Shown here in pieces: positions 1 to 11,177 of a stretch of 64,000 nt of DNA; positions within the stretch are counted from its first letter, which is position 1; every line of letters starts with the position of its first letter. This stretch comes from Rhodanobacter sp. Soil772. Its GTDB lineage: Bacteria; Pseudomonadota; Gammaproteobacteria; Xanthomonadales; Rhodanobacteraceae. The position numbers and the translations under genes are program-made. The notes beneath the pieces were generated by a model, which saw only the letters and a program-made list of their open reading frames with translations, was not told the DNA's origin and made no database searches. Location of the stretch: NCBI RefSeq assembly GCF_001428385.1, contig NZ_LMSK01000001.1, forward strand, positions 249,355-313,354. The letters run 5' to 3'.

Positions 1-1158
1 CTTGGTGTCCAGCGCCTGCTGCAGCTTGAGGACGCTGTTCTGCTTGCCGAGCTCTTCGGTTTCCAGCTTGCGGGTCAGGACCTTCTGCTGCACCGTTTGA
101 TAGGCCAATGCCTGTGCCGCGGCATCATCGAGCGAGCCCTTGTTCTGGGCGACATAGTGTTCGTAGTAGGCGAGTGCGGAAGCTGCGTTGCCGTGGCGCT
201 TCGCGACCCGGTAGAGCACCCCGTAGGCATCCATAAGGTAGTCGTTGATGTCGTCCGGGCTGGCCATCGCCACGGCGTCGAGCGCCGCCTTTCGGGCGTC
301 TTCATCTTTACCAAGTTGCTCATACGCCTGAGCTCGCTGCACCTGCGCGGACAGCGTGTGCGGGTAGTAATGGTTGACCCGGATGCTCGGCGCTATCCGG
401 TCGAGCAGCGACAACGCTTTGGCGGGCTGGTGTTCTTCCAGGAAGAGCGTGCTAAGGATGAGCTGCCCAGTTGTTGTCATGATGGGCTGTCGAGCCGCTT
501 CGCACGTATCGATGACCTGCTTCAGCTCCGGGCTCGAGGATGTGAGCCGCTTGGCGTTATAGAGCGCGGCAACCAGCTTGGAACGCGAGTAGCACGAGGT
601 CGTATCTGAAGGAACGGTGTCCTCCATCATATGGGCGTACTTGATCGCCAGATCCGTCTGTCCGGCCAGGTTCAACGTCTGGGACAGATAGCTGAGAACC
701 TGGAGGCGGACCGCCTTGTCCTGGATCCGGGGTAGGTCGATCGCGAGCTGTTGGGCCAACTTGAAGGCGTCTTCGTAGCGATGACCGACCGCCAGGTTGT
801 TCATGAGCAGCGCCGATGCCTTGGTGGCAAGCGTCGGATCGCCTGAATGATCGATCACATCGTGCAGCGGTTTTTCCGCGGCGGCGAATTTGCCACCCAT
901 CGAAAACTCAAGCGCATCGAGATAACGCAGGTGCCATTGCTCGGCCGTGGTGAGTACGGGCGACTCGCGATGGATCTGCGCCAGCCGTTCGGCGAACTGC
1001 CGGTGGTCCTTGATGCGCAGATCCTCAGTCTGGTCGAGGAATGCGCTTGCGTCGGTGATCCTGGGAGTATCGGTGGCGTGGTTTGCCTGCATCAGTGCGC
1101 ACAAAAGCAGGCCCGCCAAAGCGGTCCCCAGTCGTCTTCCCTGCTGACCGATGAGCAC
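1..1158 (-). CDS. TPR-repeat membrane signalling protein, N-terminal part (paralogue of the TPR diguanylate cyclase at 59315), cut by window edge
   Basis: Only the N-terminal ~386 codons lie in the window. The frame is open from a GTG at 1158, which lies 11 nt beyond the stop of the upstream precursor gene. A hydrophobic stretch (LGTALAGLLLCALMQA) reads as a signal peptide. After it come helical repeats of TPR type. The last visible residues (AYQTVQQKVLTRKLE, then GKQNSVLKLQQALDTK) align closely with the segment just before the membrane helix of the protein at 59315-61090. By that match the missing part should hold a membrane helix and a GGDEF domain, but this is inference because neither is in view. 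The start is uncertain: no good ribosome site precedes the GTG. It is last in the order methyltransferase, precursor, TPR protein, which matches the other locus. Confidence 0.85.
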   Translation of the reverse strand, partial: MLIGQQGRRLGTALAGLLLCALMQANHATDTPRITDASAFLDQTEDLRIKDHRQFAERLAQIHRESPVLTTAEQWHLRYLDALEFSMGGKFAAAEKPLHDVIDHSGDPTLATKASALLMNNLAVGHRYEDAFKLAQQLAIDLPRIQDKAVRLQVLSYLSQTLNLAGQTDLAIKYAHMMEDTVPSDTTSCYSRSKLVAALYNAKRLTSSSPELKQVIDTCEAARQPIMTTTGQLILSTLFLEEHQPAKALSLLDRIAPSIRVNHYYPHTLSAQVQRAQAYEQLGKDEDARKAALDAVAMASPDDINDYLMDAYGVLYRVAKRHGNAASALAYYEHYVAQNKGSLDDAAAQALAYQTVQQKVLTRKLETEELGKQNSVLKLQQALDTK

Positions 1159-1169
1159 GGTGCGAGAGG

Positions 1170-1478
1170 TTATTGTTTGTGCGGCGTACGTTTGTGCGGC
1201 GGGCTGTGACCGGGATCGGGCGGACGATGCGGCTTGTCGTCGCCGTCATGGTCCGGCTCGTCCTCCTCATGTCCAGGCGCATTGGTGATCTGCGGTACCC
1301 GATTCGGCTGGTGTCCGAATTCTTCGGACAGAAGCGAGCTGTCGCCCGCCGCGACGGCAGACTTGAGGGCCTCGGACGCCTTCGCCTGTTCGAGAATGGA
1401 CGCTAGCTCGTCGACAGATGCGTGGCGCAGCGTGGCGTTCCGGCCGATGGCTTCTAGAAGTTCGATCGTGTCCGACAT
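1170..1478 (-). CDS. Split-borosin precursor peptide (locus 1)
   Basis: A 102-residue peptide that begins MSDTIELLEAIGRNATLRHA. Residues 1-55 match the leaders of the two precursors at 58.7-59.3 kb. They share the start MS-x2-I-[ED]-x-LE, a GQDA-like site (here GRNA) and a GD-x3-L-x3-G element ending at Gly55. This is the pattern of the helical borosin binding domain known from SonA of Shewanella. The region after Gly55 holds VPQITNAPG, then an acidic run and a Pro/His-rich tail. The core aligns with the [AV]-P-G end of the other precursors but lacks their cysteine. A purine-rich ribosome site (AGGGGGAAAAC) sits just before the ATG. The methyltransferase stop is 57 nt upstream. The product should be a substrate for backbone N-methylation; the methylated residues cannot be read from sequence. 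Confidence 0.8.
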   Translation of the reverse strand: MSDTIELLEAIGRNATLRHASVDELASILEQAKASEALKSAVAAGDSSLLSEEFGHQPNRVPQITNAPGHEEDEPDHDGDDKPHRPPDPGHSPPHKRTPHKQ

Positions 1479-1535
1479 GTTTTCCCCCTGTTCCCACGTA
1501 TCCGTTTTGCGAGCACTGCGGATCGCCGCAGTGTG

Positions 1536-2387
1536 TCAAGCGATGGAAGCTTCCTTGTCCAGTGCCGCCAGCCGTTCACGCATGGCTGGATTCTGCTTCA
1601 AGGGCGCGCCGGGCGGTAGCACGACCGTCTCCTCGGCGGTCAATTCGGCGCCGGGCAAGTCGCGCAGCGCCATGCGGCGGATCCGCGGTTTCTGGATCGG
1701 CAAGGTGGCGCCGCGATAGATGATCACCTCGTGGTCGAGCGGATAGTCCGCGCTCAGCACGTCCACCAGTGCCTGCCGGTAGGCCGGCCCGGTGGAAAAG
1801 CGTTTCAGGGACAGATCACCCACCAGTCCGACTTGCCACAGCACCAGATAGCCGGCCGGATCAATCCGCCGTTCGTAGAAAAGCAGCTGGCTGGCCTCAA
1901 AGTGCTGGCAGCCGAAGCGGCCCGGGTCGATGCCCAGGTCGGCGTAGAGGCAGTCCTCGGCGGAAATGCCCGGTTCCATGTGCGCCTTGAAGCCTTCCGC
2001 GCGGGCCACCTCGATGGCCTTGTGCGGCGACCAGGCGAAGATGCCGGGGTGGCCGTAGAACACGCCGCAAACGTTCTTGCCGGCACGCACCTCGGTCATC
2101 ATCAGGTCGACCCACTGCCGGTACGTGACCATCCTCGACTTGCCCTCCGCGTAGTAGGGCTGGAGGCTGCGCACGTCAGAATGCATGCGCTGCAGCCACA
2201 GCTCCACGATGCCATCGGAGAGCGCCGCGAACACCACGTCCGCCTGTTCGATATGGCTGCGTGCCAGGGGCGTGAGATGGGAGCCCAGAGTCATGCCCAA
2301 ACCGACGCACGCCAGACTGCCGCGTCGTGCGTGGTTCGATGGCGAAAGAGTCGGTGTGCTCACTGCGCGATAGTAGGGCAATTTCAT
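1536..2387 (-). CDS. Split-borosin alpha-N-methyltransferase (locus 1), tetrapyrrole methylase fold
   Basis: A 283-residue SAM-dependent methyltransferase. The glycine-rich loop VGLGMTLG is near residues 28-35, and MEPGISAEDCLYADLGIDPG is a long conserved block. The residues known to be needed in borosin methyltransferases appear as Y79, R85, Y89 (YYAEGKSRMVTY) and Y111 in YGHPGIF. SonM of Shewanella shows the same blocks. The fungal enzymes carry the peptide fused at the C terminus; this one has no core, so it is a split type with the precursor encoded next. It is nearly colinear with the enzyme at 57712. I chose the ATG at 2387 because the longer frame upstream is low-complexity and unlike the family. 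A GTG a few codons later is possible. The usual default label would be cobalamin/precorrin methylase, but no cobalamin gene is near. Confidence 0.85.
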   Translation of the reverse strand: MKLPYYRAVSTPTLSPSNHARRGSLACVGLGMTLGSHLTPLARSHIEQADVVFAALSDGIVELWLQRMHSDVRSLQPYYAEGKSRMVTYRQWVDLMMTEVRAGKNVCGVFYGHPGIFAWSPHKAIEVARAEGFKAHMEPGISAEDCLYADLGIDPGRFGCQHFEASQLLFYERRIDPAGYLVLWQVGLVGDLSLKRFSTGPAYRQALVDVLSADYPLDHEVIIYRGATLPIQKPRIRRMALRDLPGAELTAEETVVLPPGAPLKQNPAMRERLAALDKEASIA

Positions 2388-2611
2388 GGTGCTGGAGTGC
2401 GCCGGCGCGATCGTCTTCCGGCGGCGCGGGGTGTGCCAAGGTCTTTCCCACCGTGGCCCGGAACCTCCCGTGCTCCGCGTGCAACGGCCCGTCGGAGTCT
2501 GGTGGCGTAGCTCCGACCATGGGCTGTGCCCGGCAGGATCTGGCGGAAACCGGGGTTCTTTCGGGTGGGCGAACCACGGTCCTGTGGACCTATGGCGGCC
2601 CTCCCCACATG

Positions 2612-2646
2612 CGCGTATCGTACTCGGGCGCATATGTCAATATGCG
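2612..2646 (-). promoter_or_regulatory. Candidate promoter with inverted repeat upstream of borosin locus 1
   Basis: On the minus strand TTGACA (2640-2635) is followed after 17 nt by TACGCG (2617-2612), a perfect -35 and a weak -10. A perfect 7-bp inverted repeat, CGCATAT-GTCA-ATATGCG (2629-2646), overlaps the -35, as an operator would. The stretch is locally AT-rich in an otherwise GC-rich 345-nt gap (2388-2732) between divergent genes. The transcript would have a leader of over 200 nt. The repeat could equally serve the plus-strand gene at 2733. Confidence 0.35.
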
Positions 2647-2732
2647 TACTTGCGTGGGCGCTCATCGGTGCAACCGGTGCCAGCGTCTTCAGGGGACGCG
2701 GTCACCTATCAAACGCACAGGAGACCGATGAT

Positions 2733-4589
2733 ATGAAGATTCGACTGCTCATCGCAGCAGCGGCTATGGCGTTCGCTACGTGCGCCCTGGGCGCCTCGCC
2801 AACGACGCTCAGGCTGCAAAAAGGCGGCACCACGGTGCCGACGACCACGCCGGTTGGGGGCGCGCCGCTGACCACCCTGGAACAGGATCCGGCGATGACC
2901 GCCGGGGATGCCGATTCGGGCGATGGTGATGAACTCGGCGAGGAGCCCGTAGTGAATCGCAGCATCGCCCACGGACACGCCGGCAGCAACCGGATGGGAA
3001 ATGCCCGGCGTGCCAAGTCGAACCCCCAGTTGCTGGGCGGCTTCGATGGCCTCAATTTCCACGACCAGCGTTACGCCAATGGTGGCAACCAGTTCTCGGT
3101 GGAGCCGCCCGATCAAGGGTTGTGCGCCGGCAACGGATTCGTCATGGAAAGCGTCAACGACGTCCTGGCGATCTACGACAGCGCCGGCAACGAACTCGTC
3201 GGCCCGGTCGATCTCAACACGTTCTATGGCTACCCCGCGGCGATCAATCGCGCCACCGGCGCGTATGGACCCAGCATCACCGACCCGTCCTGCTACTACG
3301 ATGCAGGCACGCAGCGCTGGTTCCAGGTCGTGTTGACGCTCGATCGCATCGGCACGACGTCGTCCCTGGCCGGAACCAATCACCTGGACATCGCGGTCAG
3401 CCAGACCGCCAACCCCACCGGCGCCTGGAACATCTACCGCCTGCCGGTGCAGAACAACGGCACGCAGGGCACGCCGGATCACGGCTGTACGGGTGGATTC
3501 TGCCTGGGCGACTATCCCCACATCGGCGCTGACGCCCATGCGATCTTCCTGACCACCAACGAGTTCTCGCTGTTCGGCCCCGGCTTCTACGGTGCGCAGA
3601 TCTACGCCATCTCCAAGCAGGCGCTGGCGTCGGGCGCCGCCTCGCCGAATGTGGTGCTGTTCAATGGCGGCGATCCGAGCGTTCCGGCGCCCGCGTTCAC
3701 GGTGTGGCCGGCCATCTCGTCCGGCGGGCAGTATGTCGACACGTTGGGCGGAACCGAATACCTGCTCAGTTCGGACGCGGTGTTCTACGACTCGGGCACG
3801 TCGAACACGATCTGGCTGTGGTCGGTGACGAACACGCAGGCCATCGACAGCGCGCCCACGACCCTGGTGCTGGGCGTCTCGCCGCTGACCGTGCAGACCT
3901 ATGCCGTGCCGAGCAGCCTGGCCCAGCAGAAGCCGGGCAGTGCGCCCTTGCGCGATTGCTTTGCCCTGGCCGGTTGCGCGCCGACGTATCTCGGCTACCC
4001 GAATATCGTCTACCCGACCCCACGGCCCATGGCGGTGAACGACTCGCGCATGCAGCAGGTGAGCTACGCCAACGGCAAACTCTGGGGTACGTTGGATACC
4101 GACGTGCTGCTGGCCAATGGCAGCCATGGTTCGGGCATCAACTACTTCGTCATCGTGCCGAAGTCCGGCGGCGTCTCCGCCAACGGCACGCTGGCCTTGC
4201 CCGATGCGAATCTGACCTACGGCGCGGCGGCCGTCACGCAAAGCGGACGTGGCGTCATCGCGTTCACCGTGGTTGGCCCCAACGACCATCCGAGCGCCGG
4301 CTACGCCAGCCTGGATGCGAAACTGGGTGCCGGTGATGTCCATATCGCCGCGGCGGGTGCGGGTCCGTGGGACGGCTTTACCGGCATCCCCTACCTCGCT
4401 GGTGATCGTCCGCGCTGGGGCGACTACGGTGCGGCGGCGGCCGACGGCAACACGATCTGGACCGCGTCGGAGTACATCGCGCACACATGCACCCTGACCG
4501 AATACCTGACTGCTCCGTTGTTCCAGTGCGGCGGTACGCGCGCTGCGCTTGGCAACTGGGCGACCCGGATCTCGGCCATCGGGCTCTGA
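2733..4589 (+). CDS. Large secreted protein of unknown function
   Basis: A 618-residue protein with a clear signal peptide (MKIRLLIAAAAMAFATCALG). The ATG at 2733 has an AGGAGA ribosome site and directly precedes that signal. The earlier in-frame start would add a non-native extension. After a Thr/Asp-rich linker, the mature part is rich in Gly, aromatic residues and repeated beta-like stretches with paired cysteines. It looks like a beta-propeller or related all-beta extracellular domain. I do not recognise a catalytic motif. It is divergent from the borosin methyltransferase at 2387, and a hairpin terminator follows, so it is likely transcribed alone. Function unknown. Confidence 0.85.
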   Translation: MKIRLLIAAAAMAFATCALGASPTTLRLQKGGTTVPTTTPVGGAPLTTLEQDPAMTAGDADSGDGDELGEEPVVNRSIAHGHAGSNRMGNARRAKSNPQLLGGFDGLNFHDQRYANGGNQFSVEPPDQGLCAGNGFVMESVNDVLAIYDSAGNELVGPVDLNTFYGYPAAINRATGAYGPSITDPSCYYDAGTQRWFQVVLTLDRIGTTSSLAGTNHLDIAVSQTANPTGAWNIYRLPVQNNGTQGTPDHGCTGGFCLGDYPHIGADAHAIFLTTNEFSLFGPGFYGAQIYAISKQALASGAASPNVVLFNGGDPSVPAPAFTVWPAISSGGQYVDTLGGTEYLLSSDAVFYDSGTSNTIWLWSVTNTQAIDSAPTTLVLGVSPLTVQTYAVPSSLAQQKPGSAPLRDCFALAGCAPTYLGYPNIVYPTPRPMAVNDSRMQQVSYANGKLWGTLDTDVLLANGSHGSGINYFVIVPKSGGVSANGTLALPDANLTYGAAAVTQSGRGVIAFTVVGPNDHPSAGYASLDAKLGAGDVHIAAAGAGPWDGFTGIPYLAGDRPRWGDYGAAAADGNTIWTASEYIAHTCTLTEYLTAPLFQCGGTRAALGNWATRISAIGL

Positions 4590-4611
4590 GGTTTCGGCAA
4601 GGCACCAAATG

Positions 4612-4647
4612 ACGGGCGTGATGGGTAGTGTCATCGCGCCCGTTTTT
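4612..4647 (+). terminator. Rho-independent terminator after the secreted protein gene
   Basis: The arms ACGGGCGTGATG (4612-4623) and CATCGCGCCCGT (4632-4643) form a 12-bp stem with one G-T pair and an 8-nt loop. A run of T follows (4643-4647). It lies 22 nt after the stop at 4589 and separates this gene from the convergent methyltransferase gene. Confidence 0.8.
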
Positions 4648-4690
4648 GTCTTGAACCGGATCGGCCGGAGCTACTTTCCGATCGGTCCTT

Positions 4691-5533
4691 TCAGCGCCGT
4701 GTCGCCAGTACGCCGTCCAGCGCCAACTGCGCCTTGAAGCCCGCCTTCTCCAGCCGTTTCACCACCTCGCGCGGCACGTCGCGGCCGCTGGTGAGCTTGT
4801 TCGGGCTGCCGGTGTAGTGGAACAGGCGGCCGCCGCGGCGCAGCACGCGCGCCAGCTGGTCGTAGAACGTCTGCGAGTACAGCTCGCCGGCGATGCCGAA
4901 GCGCGGCGGGTCGTGCAGCAGCGCGTCCACCGAGGCGTCGGCGAGTTGCGCGATCGCCTGCGACACGTCGGCATGGGTGAGTTGCAGGCGGCCGCCGCTT
5001 GTCGGCGCATCCGGGTCCGGCGACCACGGGTTGAGCGTGCGCAACCACAGCACGTCCGCGTTCTTCTCGAACGAGTGGAGGTGCGCCACGCCAGCTTCCA
5101 GGCAGCATGCCGCGAAGTAGCCCAGGCCGCCGCAGGTATCCAGCACCACTTTGCCGTGCGGCTCGACCAGCGTCACCTTGCGGCGCGCATCCGTGACCGG
5201 CGATTCCTTCGAAGTGGGCAGCATCTTGATGCCGTCGATCTCGAACGTGGGCGCGCCCCATTCGGTGGGCACCAGCTTGATCAGCGAGCCGGCATAGCGC
5301 GACACCGGCGCGAACCCGTCGCCGTCCCAGTGGTAAATCGTGCGGTCCTTCAGCGTGGACGGGTACGGGTAGCGCTGGTCCCGCCACTGCCAGGCACCCG
5401 CCTGCAACAGAACGTTGCCGCTCGAGACGCCCAAGTCCAGCGAGCCGGTCCATTCGCCCGCGCCGGCATCGCGCGCGGCGAGCAACGCCTCCGCGATCGG
5501 ACGCGTGAGCAGGGGGCCGGAATAATGCGGCAC
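4691..5533 (-). CDS. Predicted class I SAM-dependent methyltransferase
   Basis: A 280-residue protein. A SAM motif I (LDTCGGLGYFAACCLEAG) sits mid-protein, and a DPPR motif (LLHDPPRFG) is in the position of the catalytic/substrate motif IV. The C-terminal half has the Rossmann order of class I methyltransferases (LARVLRRGGRLFHYTG). It resembles predicted methyltransferases of COG2521 type; the substrate is unknown. I chose the GTG at 5533 because AGGAG precedes it by 9 nt and the family-like sequence starts there (VPHYSGPLL). The frame stays open upstream to 6160, but that stretch is not protein-like. The small gene at 5620-5877 lies just upstream on the same strand and may be cotranscribed. 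Confidence 0.8.
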   Translation of the reverse strand: MPHYSGPLLTRPIAEALLAARDAGAGEWTGSLDLGVSSGNVLLQAGAWQWRDQRYPYPSTLKDRTIYHWDGDGFAPVSRYAGSLIKLVPTEWGAPTFEIDGIKMLPTSKESPVTDARRKVTLVEPHGKVVLDTCGGLGYFAACCLEAGVAHLHSFEKNADVLWLRTLNPWSPDPDAPTSGGRLQLTHADVSQAIAQLADASVDALLHDPPRFGIAGELYSQTFYDQLARVLRRGGRLFHYTGSPNKLTSGRDVPREVVKRLEKAGFKAQLALDGVLATRR

Positions 5534-5619
5534 GGCGGGCAATCTCCTGGGACAGCGGTAGCTTGCCGCGACCGCGGCGAGGGGCGGCATCGTAACCCAC
5601 TGGCGTGCGTGCGCGGGGG

Positions 5620-5877
5620 TCAGCCCCGCGCGGAGGCCTTGTCGGAGGTGGCGGCCTGGAGATTGTCCTTGGAGCGGAATGCGGTGGTCTGGGTGCGCGT
5701 GCGGAACGGGGTGTTGCCCAGGACCTCGATGCGGCCGCCGTGTTTCTTGAACGCTGCGATGTCGTCGGCGATGGTTTCGCTGGTCATGCTTCGGCTCAGA
5801 CTCTTGCCCTTGCCGGGACCGAACAGGCGCGACGTGGTGCTGTGCTTGCTGACGGTCGGGGTGGACTTGCGGGACAT
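5620..5877 (-). CDS. Small basic protein of unknown function
   Basis: An 85-residue protein rich in Ser, Thr, Lys and Arg, beginning MSRKSTPTVSKHSTTSRLFG. It has a Gly/Lys patch (GPGKGKSLSRS) and a short predicted helix (SETIADDIAAFKKHG) followed by a beta-like stretch (RIEVLGNTPFRTR). The ribosome site AAAGGAGAAACC before the ATG is excellent, which is the main support for the gene. No signal peptide or membrane segment is seen. It lies 86 nt upstream of the methyltransferase on the same strand. The AT-rich DNA at about 6070-6130 upstream could hold its promoter. I do not recognise the family. Confidence 0.65.
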   Translation of the reverse strand: MSRKSTPTVSKHSTTSRLFGPGKGKSLSRSMTSETIADDIAAFKKHGGRIEVLGNTPFRTRTQTTAFRSKDNLQAATSDKASARG

Positions 5878-6256
5878 GGTTTCTCCTTTTTGCTGGTGGC
5901 TCCGCGGTGGCGGGCGCGTGGGCCTGCGCCGGCGGCTTGGCGTGCGGCGAAGCGTGCTCGACACCCGTCGCCTCGATCGGACTTCTCTCTGCGGCGCGGC
6001 TGAGGTGCGCGGTAAAGCTCCCGGATATGGGGCTGTGGGGCAGAGGAAAGTCCGCGCATCGTACGCAAACATCCATGAAAATGATGTTATGTGAGGCAAA
6101 ATGCGGCAAAAAGCAGAATTTTGAAACGGAAGCGGAGCACCACGGCGGGGTGTGGTGCATGGACGCGGTGGCCGGCGTGGCCGACCGTGCCGAGGTGTTG
6201 CATGCGACTGCCGAGTTGGCCCCTCCCCCAGCATCTCCGGAAGAGGGGCCGAGGCC
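5878..6256. other. Intergenic region without a supported gene
   Basis: A 379-nt gap between two minus-strand genes. It includes an AT-rich block near 6070-6130, the likely promoter area of the small gene at 5877, but I cannot fix clear -35 and -10 boxes. Open frames that cross it are low-complexity Arg/Pro/Ala translations. No hairpin terminator after the amidohydrolase gene was found by eye. Confidence 0.5.
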
Positions 6257-9556
<3,300 letters not shown>

Positions 9557-9737
9557 GAGAAACTCCGGATCGGTAATCCTCCGATGGTAGAGGAAGCGCA
9601 CCGGCCGCAACCGGGCCGAAAGTCCCGCACGCGGCGGAGCCGTGTTCTTCCCCGCGGGCGCATCGGATTGCCTCCATCTCCTTGCGTCCGCGTTATTCTT
9701 GCCGCTCCTCTCGTCGGGACCGTATCGGAGGTGGGAC

Positions 9738-10307
9738 ATGGCCGTTCTCGTGGGGTTTTCCGGCAGCCTGCGCAAGGGTTCGTTCAATGCCGCGCTGTTG
9801 CGTGCCGCGGGCGCGACGATGCCGGCCGGCAGTCGGCTGGAGATCATGTCGATTGCCGCGTTTCCGCTGTACAACGGCGACGATGAAGCCGCGCACGGCA
9901 TTCCGGCCGAGGTCACGGCGCTCAAGGACGCGATCGCGGCGGCCGACGGCCTGCTGATCGCGACGCCCGAATACAACAACAGCATTCCCGGCGTGACCAA
10001 GAATGCGCTGGACTGGCTGACGCGACCGCCGGCCGACATTCCGCGCGTGTTCGCCGGCAAGCCGGTGGCGCTGATGGGCGCGTCGCCCGGCGGCTTCGGC
10101 ACGATCCTGTCGCAGAACGCCTGGCTGCCGGTGCTGCGTACCGTCGGCGCAGAGCTGTGGACCGGCGGTCGCCTGATGGTGTCGCGCGCGGGCAGCGTGT
10201 TCGATGCCGAGGGCGCCATCGTCGATGCGCGTACCAGCGACCTGCTGCGCAAGTTCGTGGAGGGCTTCGTCGCCTTCGCGCAAGGCAACTCGACAAGGAA
10301 TTCGTAA
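9738..10307 (+). CDS. NADPH-dependent FMN reductase (quinone/chromate reductase type)
   Basis: A 189-residue flavodoxin-fold protein. It has the N-terminal phosphate-binding loop GFSGSLRKGSFN, which fixes FMN phosphate, and the conserved TPEYNNSIPGVTKNALDWL segment that contacts the isoalloxazine ring. A further flavin-side loop is MGASPGGFGT. This is the pattern of NADPH:quinone/azo reductases such as ChrR and YieF. They move two electrons from NAD(P)H to quinones, and can act on chromate. The ATG at 9738 has a CGGAGG ribosome site. Divergent from the amidohydrolase, with 181 nt between. Confidence 0.93.
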   Translation: MAVLVGFSGSLRKGSFNAALLRAAGATMPAGSRLEIMSIAAFPLYNGDDEAAHGIPAEVTALKDAIAAADGLLIATPEYNNSIPGVTKNALDWLTRPPADIPRVFAGKPVALMGASPGGFGTILSQNAWLPVLRTVGAELWTGGRLMVSRAGSVFDAEGAIVDARTSDLLRKFVEGFVAFAQGNSTRNS

Positions 10308-10415
10308 AGCGGCGGTCAAGGGAAGGAGTGAGCTGGCCAGGGTTTGAAGGAGTAACCTGCCGGCTTCCGTTTGCCCGCTTGCGCATGAGGTGGTGCCTTG
10401 TCTCGTGAAGGTGAC

Positions 10416-11087
10416 ATGGTCGGCATGAATCCGACACTGCGGATCACCGGCCGCAGCAGTTCGCATTTCACCCGCCTGGTGCGCGTGTTTGCGGAAGAGC
10501 TTGGCGTGGCCTGCGAGTTCGTTCCGGTCTACGACCTAGCGTCGCTGGATCCGCGTGACTATGCGGGGAATCCCGCGCTCAAGTTGCCCGTGCTCACGCA
10601 GGGCGATGCGAGCGTATTCGGCGCCGAAAACATCTGCCGCGTGCTGGCGGAGTCCGCGCCGGAGCGTCGGCGGATCGTCTGGCCCGAGGATGCATGCGAT
10701 GTGCGGGCGCGCAATGCGCAGGAACTCGTCTGGCATGCCATGCAGGCGCAGGTGCAGCTCGGCTTCGGTACGCAGATCGCCAAACTTCCGGCGGACAGCG
10801 TCTACTTCGTCAAGGCCGCTGCCGGGTTGCGCAACGCCCTGGAGTGGCTTGATGAAAGAGTGCAGCCCGTCGTCGACGCGTTGCCGCCCCGCGACCTCAG
10901 CATGCTGGAGGCGTCGCTGTTCTGCCTCATCGAGCATCTGGCCTTCCGCCCGACTATCCCTCTCGCGCCTTATGGCCGCCTCACGGCTTTCGCCCGGGAG
11001 TTCGGGAAGCGGGCTTCGGCAGGAAACACGGCTTACCGGTTTGACGTGCCGCCCGGTTGCGACGGGCAAGGTGATGGCGGTCGTTGA
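10416..11087 (+). CDS. Glutathione S-transferase-like protein
   Basis: A 223-residue cytoplasmic protein. The N-terminal 75 residues have a thioredoxin-like GST fold: TGRSSSHFTRLVRVFAEELG, then LKLPVL with the cis-Pro of the glutathione site, then VFGAENICRVLAE. The rest is helical as in GST C-terminal domains. A Ser-rich site replaces the catalytic Tyr, so enzyme activity is uncertain. I chose the ATG at 10416, preceded by GAAGG; another ATG lies three codons on, and a TTG at 10398 is less likely. It lies 108 nt after the FMN reductase on the same strand, so a shared detoxification role is possible but unproven. Confidence 0.75.
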   Translation: MVGMNPTLRITGRSSSHFTRLVRVFAEELGVACEFVPVYDLASLDPRDYAGNPALKLPVLTQGDASVFGAENICRVLAESAPERRRIVWPEDACDVRARNAQELVWHAMQAQVQLGFGTQIAKLPADSVYFVKAAAGLRNALEWLDERVQPVVDALPPRDLSMLEASLFCLIEHLAFRPTIPLAPYGRLTAFAREFGKRASAGNTAYRFDVPPGCDGQGDGGR

Positions 11088-11177
11088 TCGCCTTGGCCAT
11101 CGTGATGCGTGCAGTGGATTTCCTCGTGGTGGGAAACCTGTACTCTGGCCCTGGGTTTCCCCGCACAGGAGTCTGCC

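Noticed and set aside
1536-2387. Cobalamin/precorrin or uroporphyrin methylase
   Set aside because: The fold is the same family, but the conserved Tyr-Arg-Tyr and YGHPG sites follow borosin enzymes, precursor genes lie next to it, and no cobalamin gene is near.
2709-4634. Long minus-strand frame opposite the secreted protein
   Set aside because: Its translation is Arg/Ala/Gly-rich with no family pattern, while the plus strand has a signal peptide, a ribosome site and a terminator.
4691-6160. A single 489-residue protein
   Set aside because: The part before 5533 is low-complexity and overlaps the small gene at 5620-5877; the family-like sequence starts at the GTG at 5533.
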